From positions 1,243,668 through 1,254,066 of the forward strand of contig MU646314.1 of NCBI GenBank assembly GCA_026770585.1: a stretch of DNA of 10,399 bases. The letters are read 5' to 3'. The notes under the pieces are model-generated. The model searched no databases, was not told the origin of the DNA, and saw only the letters and a program-made list of their open reading frames with translations. The position numbers and the translations under genes are program-made. This stretch comes from Baffinella frigidus. Taxonomy: Eukaryota; Cryptophyceae; Cryptomonadales; Baffinellaceae. Positions 5,899 through 10,399 of this stretch are shown one piece after another; the stretch's first letter is position 1, and the number at the start of each line of letters is the position of its first letter.

Positions 5899-6085
5899 GC
5901 TACACCCTGCACCCTGAACCCAAAATCCCTAAAAAAAACCTGAACCCTCAACCCTCAACCCTAAACCCTAAACCCTAAACCCTAAACCCTAAACCCTAAA
6001 CCCTAAACCCTAACCCCCCCAAAAAAAACTGAACCCTGAACCCTAAACCCTAAACCCTAAATCCTGAAGCCTGAAGCCTGAGCAG
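5899..6085 (+). repeat. CCCTAAA-type array ending at exon 10 acceptor
   Basis: Heptamers including CCCTGCA, CCCTCAA, a pure CCCTAAA run at about 5962-6010, CCCTGAA and CCTGAAG, broken by two A-rich stretches (near 5930 and 6020). The array runs into GAGCAG, the acceptor of exon 10. Confidence 0.93.
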
Positions 6086-6151
6086 GAGCCGACGCAGCTG
6101 GACGTGCGCGCGATCATCGGGATCGGCGGCATCAAGGAGATGCTCAAGGAG
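6086..6151 (+). CDS. Exon 10 of PHD-finger gene
   Basis: 22 codons, EPTQLDVRAIIGIGGIKEML then KE, after the acceptor CTGAGCAG and before the donor GTCTCT, phase 0 at both ends. No domain is recognised. The final 35 bases are repeated identically at 6281-6315 inside the next intron. Confidence 0.75.
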
Positions 6152-6157
6152 GTCTCT

Positions 6158-6278
6158 CCCCACCCCCACAGCGGGCTACGAAGGGATTTTCGCCCCAAAT
6201 CAGGCCACCGTTCCGTTACCTTATCTGTAGGAACCCCCCTCTACCCCTACGGTATTGCCTACCGTAGGGCCCACGGGT
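6158..6278 (+). repeat. Relative of the intron 9 foldback interior
   Basis: CACAGCGGGCTACGAAGGG, CCGTTACCTTATCTGTAGGA and TTGCCTACCGTAG (6255-6267) follow in the same order and spacing as at about 5585-5686 in the foldback of intron 9. The right-hand inverted arm is missing here, and its place is taken by the exon 10 decoy. Confidence 0.8.
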
Positions 6279-6280
6279 CG

Positions 6281-6316
6281 GGATCGGCGGCATCAAGGAG
6301 ATGCTCAAGGAGGTCT
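6281..6316 (+). pseudogene. Identical copy of exon 10 end
   Basis: GGGATCGGCGGCATCAAGGA and the bases to GGAGGTCT are identical to the exon 10 end and its donor. There is no acceptor just upstream, so it is probably not an exon, although a duplicated donor could compete. Confidence 0.85.
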
Positions 6317-6321
6317 GCCAA

Positions 6322-6437
6322 TCCCCATAAACCATAAATCATACACCATAAACCATACACCATACATCATAAACCATCAACTGTAAACTGTAAACTGTAA
6401 ATTGTAAATTGTAAACCATAAACTGTAAACCATAGAC
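6322..6437 (+). repeat. Diverged heptamer array, CCATAAA to CTGTAAA
   Basis: Units of seven bases: CCATAAA, ATCATACA, CCATACA, then CTGTAAA and TTGTAAA. The seven-base period is kept although the C-run that defines the telomere-like unit is lost. Confidence 0.85.
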
Positions 6438-6601
6438 TCCGTCCCACCCCCTCCTCTTGGCAACGAAAAGAATGAAGTAACGTCGACGGTTCAGTACCAC
6501 CGACGTTTGGCATTGTTTCATTGTTTTGGCGTGGCCAACAGATGGGGAAACCGCTCTACCAACAACCTAGTATTCCTCCCCACGTAGGTTCGACGTGGTT
6601 G

Positions 6602-6752
6602 CCAATGCACTGCCAGGCCGGAGATTTTGTAAAAGTCAATTCACCCACAAATATGTCAACTTTAGAAACGAGGTACACAGAACGTGTACTTCTTTACTAC
6701 ACATTCGCAAGTGAGTTGACTAAAACAAAAACTCCGGCCTGGCAGTACAATG
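6602..6752. repeat. Foldback element in intron 10
   Basis: The left arm, CACTGCCAGGCCGGAG to GTCAATTCAC (about 6608-6643), is inverted on the right as GTGAGTTGACTAAAAC to CTCCGGCCTGGCAGTA (about 6711-6747). The outer bases CCAATG and CATTGG-like also pair. It shares GTGAGTTGAC with the intron 9 foldback. A long open frame through it starting at 6521 has no recognisable product. The sequence before it (6438-6600) and after it shows no gene. Confidence 0.78.
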
Positions 6753-7002
6753 GTCCGGTGGCAGGACGTCATCTTTGTTCGCACAAGATAGTTGCCGCGT
6801 TCGCACATTGCCGTTTCCACGCTAGAGAGAGAGAGAAAAGTGCGTCTATCACAGATCGAACCCAACGTAGCCGCCATGTCGCCATGTACTCCCTTCCGTG
6901 CTCTGCAATCCGCGCCCAGCAATCCCTGAGACTGTAAACCCTCCCCCACCTACCCGTCGGGGTGGTTGCGGGCTGCTAGCGCCCTCACATCGCTTCCCAC
7001 CT

Positions 7003-7040
7003 CTCCTCCCGGCTCGCCTTTGTCAGCGGGCCGGGAGGAG
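7003..7040. repeat. Perfect hairpin with 11-base arms
   Basis: CTCCTCCCGGC at 7003-7013 pairs with GCCGGGAGGAG at 7030-7040, about 80 bases before the last exon. A short direct repeat, GTTCAACACAATTTATTCA and GTTCAACACGATTTACTCA, follows at 7054 and 7081. Confidence 0.85.
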
Positions 7041-7119
7041 TTACTTTACAAATTGTTCAACACAATTTATTCACAAATGGTTCAACACGATTTACTCAAC
7101 CTCCTTTCCCCCGGGGCAG

Positions 7120-7170
7120 GTGGTGCCGAGAGACCCTACCAAAGGCTACCTCCCGCTGACGGAGCTCTGA
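7120..7170 (+). CDS. Last exon of PHD-finger gene
   Basis: The acceptor CCCGGGGCAG precedes 16 codons, VVPRDPTKGYLPLTEL, and a TGA stop at 7168-7170. The phase 0 start agrees with the phase 0 end of exon 10. No domain is visible. Coding density ends here and minus-strand exons appear further right, which supports it as the 3' end. TGTAA occurs at 7270-7274, about 100 bases on, which is the polyadenylation signal in green algae and would matter only if the organism is one. Confidence 0.6.
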   Translation: MVPRDPTKGYLPLTEL

Positions 7171-7772
7171 ACACTCTCGAGTCTCAACTAACAAGACGGC
7201 TCGGGCTGGACGCTACAAGCCCCGCGTGTCCTAGATACCTACACCCGGGGTGGATGGCCGACGTGTAGGTGTAAGCCAATCGGGGTCGGCTTCTTGTGCC
7301 GACAGGACGGACTCGTGAGGTGGGAAGTGTGTGAAGTACACGCCGTCTCGCGTCTCTGCGCTCGTGGGTTACGGGGCACAGGCTACAAACCACTCCGGCC
7401 CGGCCCCAATCACAGGAATTTATCAGTGCTTGCTGTTGAGAGCGGCAAGTAAAAAAAATGGTGGTTTGTCCGGGCCCCGCGGGGTTTGGGAGAGTAATCC
7501 ATGTTTCCTCTCCTCAATATTTCCTCTAATCAATGTTTCCTCCAGCTCAGTGCTTCCCGTCGAAAGCGTCGAGGTTCGCAAATTCCCGGCGTGTGATATC
7601 CTTCCCGTACCTGATTGAGGGTTGAGGGTTGAGGGTTACAGCCATTCATTCCATGCAGGGGTTACTCGCGAATAGGCACACGCGCCGTCCCTAGGGTGGT
7701 CCTATGCTCCTAGTAGGTCTAGCCCAGCCGTAGGAACCGATGGCGGTGCGTGCCCTTATTCGTGCCCGGTCC
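7171..7772. other. Region between convergent genes
   Basis: No coding segment is convincing on either strand. Small features are: an inverted pair CCTACACC (7229) and GGTGTAAG-like (7268); three units of about 16 bases around TTTCCTC at 7499-7543; and a GGGTTGA heptamer-like run at 7617-7638. Confidence 0.5.
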
Positions 7773-8117
7773 GCAACACCCAGGACACTGTCATCTTATG
7801 GGTATCCGACACATGTTGCTGGTAAGGGTCGGGGACCTAACTTGCCCTGCCCGTATCTGGTGCCATCCAATCCATACCCGCAAGCTTCGGGGGCCTAATG
7901 TGTACAGAGTCCTACGTGAAATGATTCCACGACTTCGCAACTGGTACCAAACCTCGACGTTTGAATCCAACCAGACGTCAACCGTCGCGGTGTTCGATTC
8001 TTGTGTACCATCTTTGCTGCATTGTGGACAAAATAGGGCACTGGACAAATTAGGTCCTCGGCCCTTACCATCAACATTTGGCGGATGCACATAAGATGAC
8101 AGTGCCCTGGGTGTTGC
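7773..8117. mobile_element. 345-bp foldback element, non-autonomous
   Basis: The left arm starts GCAACACCCAGGACACTGTC at 7773, and the right arm ends at 8117 with its near-complement ...GACAGTGCCCTGGGTGTTGC. The arms pair over about 90 bases with scattered mismatches (CATCTTATG, GTTGCTGGTAAGGGTC, GGACCTAACTTG on the left have partners on the right). About 160 unpaired bases lie between. No flanking target duplication is obvious. Open frames on both strands across it are by-products of the inverted structure. It has no transposase. Confidence 0.78.
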
Positions 8118-8215
8118 CCTGAACCCCTCAAACCTGAACCTGGAACCCTGAACCCTGAACTAGCCGCGTAGCAGGGCCTGGCAGCCCGATAAACCCTAAA
8201 CCCTCAACCATGAAG
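8118..8215 (+). repeat. Degenerate heptamer run, CCCTGAA/CCCTAAA
   Basis: Units such as CCCTGAA and CCTGGAA at 8118-8160 and CCCTAAACCCTCAA at 8191-8206, directly to the right of the foldback. They are C-rich on the plus strand, opposite to the arrays in the minus-strand introns. Confidence 0.8.
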
Positions 8216-8217
8216 GG

Positions 8218-8258
8218 GCGGGAGTGACCCGTGCTCCGTAGTGTAGGCGTAGAAGGCC
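8218..8258 (-). pseudogene. Copy of minus-strand exon end
   Basis: GGAGTGACCCGTGCTCC, then AGTGTAGGCGTAGAAGGCC, repeats 8402-8438. In the minus frame it reads AFYAYTTEHGSLP where the exon has AFYAYTKKHGSLP, so two residues are changed. It has no clear acceptor and looks like a downstream decoy of the exon's donor edge. Confidence 0.7.
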
Positions 8259-8409
8259 TTCTAGCTGTGCCTCACTCGGGTTGGCCGACTATTCTCAAGT
8301 TGACAGGATGGGTCCGCGGTAACAATCCGTGGAACTTTAGAGCGGGAAAGAGCCCAGGCTGACCAAATTAGTGGGCCCAAGTAGACAGTGGCAGAGGGGT
8401 GGGAGTGAC
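8259..8409 (-). other. Intron or 3' part of minus-strand gene
   Basis: No exon could be recognised. The sequence separates the two copies of the exon edge and contains GTTGACAG at 8299, a string that recurs at 9190-9410. Confidence 0.4.
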
Positions 8410-8468
8410 CCGTGCTTCTTGGTGTAGGCGTAGAAGGCCGAGGCCTGCTTGATCCCCTCCTTCATCCC
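8410..8468 (-). CDS. Exon of minus-strand gene, product unknown
   Basis: On the minus strand, after GATGTGGCAG, it reads GMKEGIKQASAFYAYTKKHG, with a likely donor GTCACT splitting the last codon (phase 2). The starting phase 0 fits the end of the exon at 9076-9172, giving QRAK followed by GMKEG. The lysine-rich, aromatic composition looks coding and helical, but I do not recognise a family. The donor is uncertain because similarity with the copy at 8218-8258 continues about ten bases past it. The acceptor side is also repeated at about 8839-8890. Confidence 0.6.
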
Positions 8469-8631
8469 CTGCCACATCCCTCGGTGTTAACAACATGAGC
8501 TTTAACCAATTGTACGGCTAGTGGCATGTCGCGCGCGCAATCAAGGTGGTGAGAATGTGGGTACATGGGGTTACTCGGGCGCCTACAGACAACACGTTGC
8601 GCGCTCGCGCTTTTCTGCTGCATGCCCGCAT

Positions 8632-8837
8632 GCACCCCCTGTCAGATCCTCTCCATGCTGAAAACATGTTTTACCGGGGAAACCTATTTTTCTTCCACTT
8701 GCTGGCAACGAAAATGACTACACAAACACTTGAATATTACTAGTAAGAACGAATTGTGTAGTAATTTTCGTTGCCACGAAATGAAAGAAAAGTAGGTTTC
8801 CCTGGATACATGTATGTCAAGGGGCAGCAGGGGGTGC
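8632..8837. mobile_element. 206-bp foldback element in minus-strand intron
   Basis: GCACCCCCT at 8632 pairs with AGGGGGTGC ending at 8837. Inside, GGGAAACCTATTTTTCTTCC and GGCAACGAAAATGACTACAC pair with GTGTAGTAATTTTCGTTGCC and GAAAAGTAGGTTTCCC. The loop is a short AT-rich stretch around 8730-8750. No protein is encoded. It lies between the exon 8410-8468 and the duplicate of that exon's acceptor region. Confidence 0.82.
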
Positions 8838-8895
8838 CTCCTTCATCCCCTCCTGCCTCCCCTCCCAGATCCCCTCAGTGTTAACAACATCTACA
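8838..8895 (-). repeat. Copy of minus-strand acceptor region
   Basis: CCTTCATCCCCTCCTGCC and CCTCAGTGTTAACAACAT repeat 8459-8494 (CCTTCATCCCCTGCC, CCTCGGTGTTAACAACAT). On the minus strand this is the intron end plus the first codons of the exon at 8410-8468. Confidence 0.8.
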
Positions 8896-9075
8896 TCTAC
8901 TTAGGACCCTACAGTAGGCCTATCTAAGCCCCTACGGCGGTCCTGGGGGGGGGCGCGGCTCCTTATGCAAGGAACCCCTGTACTGACACATGTGTCCCGC
9001 GCGAAATGGAGCTAGCTGTTGAGAATGAGCGTGCGTGTAGGTGTTTCTGCGCCAAGTTGGTGTGTCGGTCGGTAC

Positions 9076-9172
9076 CTTTGCGCGCTGGGCAGCCTTCTTG
9101 GCGACGTAGGCCTTCTGGCCCTTGATCGAGTTGGCGCGCAGCTGCATCAAGTACTTATGCGCATCCGCGTAC
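9076..9172 (-). CDS. Exon of minus-strand gene, product unknown
   Basis: On the minus strand, after CCTATCAG, one base completes a codon and 32 codons follow, YADAHKYLMQLRANSIKG to AAQRAK, ending before the donor GTACCG in phase 0. The composition (lysine, alanine, glutamine, regular leucines) suggests helices, but the family is not recognised. The upstream exon must end with two extra bases and was not found. The acceptor and first bases are repeated at 9243-9260 and 9593-9610 in the preceding intron. Confidence 0.75.
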
Positions 9173-9420
9173 CTGATAGGCAAAACTGATAAGTTGACGA
9201 TCGCACTGATAAGTTGACAGGCTGGTAACAGCAGGTACGTATGCGCATCTGCGTACCTGCCAGGTATCCCTCAAGTGGCGAGTAGGCGCATACGCCCTAC
9301 GGTAGGGTCCTAGGACCTGCCTAGGGCGAGACAGGGCGAATATTCGCCCGTCCGCCACTTAAGGGATACACTGATAAGTTGACAGTCGCACTGATAAGTT
9401 GACAGTCTGGTAACAGCAGG
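9159..9420. repeat. Duplicated intron/exon unit with GATAAGTTGAC repeats
   Basis: A unit running GCGCATCCGCGTACCTG, then CTGATAAGTTGAC twice, then GGTAACAGCAGGTA starts at 9159 and repeats from 9243, with a third partial start at 9593. The second unit is split by the element at 9267-9366 and the junction to the third by the element at 9423-9585. Confidence 0.85.
9267..9366. mobile_element. 100-bp inverted-repeat element (family F), copy 1
   Basis: Termini TCCCTCAAGTGGCGAG... and ...CGCCACTTAAGGGA are inverted repeats of about 14 bases, and TA flanks both ends (9265-9266, 9367-9368). The core is CCCTACGGTAGGGTCCTAGG, then a palindrome GGGCGAATATTCGCCC. It is too short to encode anything and fits a non-autonomous element moved by a TA-targeting transposase such as Tc1/mariner. 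Confidence 0.82.
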
Positions 9421-9422
9421 TA

Positions 9423-9585
9423 GAGCGCTTGTGGGAAAACTTGGCCGATTTCAACGAGAAATGTTTTCAGAATTTGTACCAGAAGCGTTTAGATGGACCT
9501 GTTTCATGTCACGTACAGGTACAAAAGCTCTGAATTTCTGAAAATGCTTCTCGTTGAAATCGGCCAAGTTTTCCCACAAGCGCTC
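9423..9585. mobile_element. 163-bp inverted-repeat element flanked by TA
   Basis: The termini are perfect inverted repeats of 38 bases (GAGCGCTTGTGGGAAAACTT and on), extending imperfectly to about 60 with one 8-base gap. TA lies at 9421-9422 and 9586-9587. The unoccupied equivalent is at 9228-9258, where GGTAACAGCAGGTACG continues straight into GCGCATC. This supports insertion at TA with duplication. No coding capacity is present. Confidence 0.92.
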
Positions 9586-9614
9586 TACGCGTGCGCATCC
9601 GCGTACCTGATACC

Positions 9615-9715
9615 GTTCAGGGTTTATGGTACAGGGTTTAGGGTTTGGGTTTGAGGGCTGAGGGATACAGGATTAGAGTTGAGGGTTTGCGAAAGATTAG
9701 AGTGCAGGGGTTCGG
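9615..9715 (-). repeat. Degenerate TTTAGGG-type run
   Basis: Units such as GGGTTTA, GGGTTTGG, GGGATACA and GAGGGTTT. On the minus strand, the coding sense here, it is C-rich, as in the plus-strand gene's introns. Confidence 0.85.
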
Positions 9716-9918
9716 GAAGCACCAGAAGCCAGGGCTGCTCTTTCTCTCCCCGTCTCCAACATTCTACACCACGTTGGCCTCCTCCTCTCACGTACGACGG
9801 TGAGGCTGCCGCACCCTAGCTCGGTCTCAGTCGATGCGGGCTCAACAATTTGGTGAGACCGGACTCTTTCCAGCCCCAAAATTGTAATAGCCGGGTTGAA
9901 AGCCGGTCAACCTAGCTA

Positions 9919-10019
9919 TCCCGTAAGTGGCGAGGGGGTCGAATTCGACCCCCAATAGGTCCTAGGCAGGTCCTAGGGCCCTATGGTAGGGCGTAAGCGC
10001 CCACTCGCCACTTAAGGGA
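9919..10019. mobile_element. 101-bp inverted-repeat element (family F), copy 2
   Basis: Reverse-oriented relative of the element at 9267-9366, with the termini TCCCGTAAGTGGCGAG and CTCGCCACTTAAGGGA and flanking TA at 9917-9918 and 10020-10021. The conserved half shares GGGCGTAAGCGCCC-like and CCTAGG motifs. The opposite half has the palindrome GGGGGTCGAATTCGACCCCC where copy 1 has a different palindrome. Confidence 0.85.
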
Positions 10020-10021
10020 TA

Positions 10022-10276
10022 GGCACTCCCGCGAGAATCAGGCGCGGGAGGCGGGGTGGGGCCGGAGATGTCTGGGCTCGCGAGATGGGGCAGGAAATGT
10101 CAGGGCGTGCGGGACTATCGTAAACCTGGCCCCAGCCCCTGCCGGCAGCAACGTCCTCATCTGCATCATTAGACGCGGGACGCGGGGTGGCGCAGTGGGT
10201 TTTGGACAAGGGGCTCCCTCCCTTGAGGGGCGCGTTCCAAAGGCGCATGAGATGTCGAGGTCAAATCGAAAGGGCG
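10022..10276. other. Unassigned stretch, GC-rich
   Basis: No exon could be placed with confidence. CTCCCGCG (10026) and CGCGGGAG (10043) form a small hairpin, and GCGGGAGGCGGGGTGG (10045) recurs as GCGGGACGCGGGGTGG (10176). On the minus strand GATGCAG and GGGGCCAGGTTTAC offer possible splice sites, but the reading between them is not convincing. Confidence 0.4.
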
Positions 10277-10399
10277 GGGTTTAGGGTGTAGAGTGTAGGG
10301 TTTAGGGTTTAGGGTTTAGGGTGTAGGGTGTAGGGTGTAGGGTGTAGGGTGTAGGGTGTAGGGTGTAGGGTGTAGGGTGTAGAGTGTAGGGTGTAGGGT
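10277..10399 (-). repeat. TTTAGGG/TGTAGGG array at right edge
   Basis: A few TTTAGGG units (10294-10320) pass into a homogeneous TGTAGGG run to the last base. The G-rich strand runs outward as at a right chromosome end. TGTAGGG is the complement of the CCCTACA variant seen in introns here, which favours an intronic array. Confidence 0.92.

Larger units (their letters stand above)
180..7170 (+). other. Gene model: multi-exon PHD-finger protein, 5' end missing
   Basis: This is the span of a split gene whose visible exons are 180-245, 984-1041, 1411-1520, 2390-2470, 3234-3317, 3811-3990, 4224-4322, 5057-5131, 5361-5408, 6086-6151 and 7120-7170. Joined, they give one uninterrupted frame of roughly 300 residues ending in TGA. 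All junctions are phase 0 except exon 2 to 3, which is phase 1 on both sides. All but one acceptor are AG followed by G. The product carries a PHD finger, which in known families reads histone H3 tails, then a basic linker and a weakly BAH-like segment, so it probably acts on chromatin in the nucleus. The initiator methionine is not in the window. Extra small exons could be hidden in the long introns. Confidence 0.75.

Noticed and set aside
6521-6937. A 138-residue plus-strand open frame.
   Set aside because: It covers a foldback element, has no recognisable domain, and codon usage is unlike the GC-rich exons.
7750-8094. Overlapping open frames on both strands of about 100 residues.
   Set aside because: They lie inside the foldback arms, where the two strands are nearly the same sequence; no domain is visible.
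8130-8176. Candidate last exon of the minus-strand gene after TGCCAG.
   Set aside because: The frame required by the previous donor gives no sensible peptide, and the alternative frame stops at once without matching phase.

Overview
The window is nuclear DNA of a eukaryote, most likely an alga or related protist. The evidence is split genes with short phase-consistent exons and AG|G acceptors, GC-rich third codon positions, arrays of the TTTAGGG-type heptamer (CCCTAAA on the other strand), many CT and GACA microsatellites, and several terminal-inverted-repeat elements flanked by TA. Strict AG|G acceptors, a possible GC donor and TTTAGGG-type repeats would suit a dinoflagellate, but a green or other alga is possible and no species can be named from sequence alone.

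Plus strand, 180-7170: I can splice eleven exons by eye into one open frame ending in TGA. Exons 3, 4 and 5 together form a complete PHD zinc finger, with all eight metal ligands at canonical spacing only after splicing. Exon 6 is a lysine-rich linker. Exons 8-9 look weakly like a BAH domain, so the product may be a PHD-BAH type chromatin reader. The start of the gene lies off the left edge.

Minus strand, about 10.4 kb down to about 8.2 kb: a second, convergent gene is visible as two exons (9172-9076 and 8468-8410) that join in frame. Its product is not recognised.

7171-8400 is the tail-to-tail region between the two genes and holds a 345-bp foldback element.

The most striking feature is how the introns are built. 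Most contain a second copy of the neighbouring exon edge, sometimes differing only at synonymous sites, next to a microsatellite, a telomere-like heptamer array or a foldback element. One intron (5132-5360) is almost nothing but degenerate telomere-like heptamers. The window begins and ends in such arrays, with strand polarity as at two chromosome ends. Because the same arrays fill the introns, both ends are more simply read as intronic repeats where the assembly stopped.

Two small elements with TA duplications lie at 9267-9366 and 9423-9585. The second can be compared with an unoccupied paralogous site in the same window.
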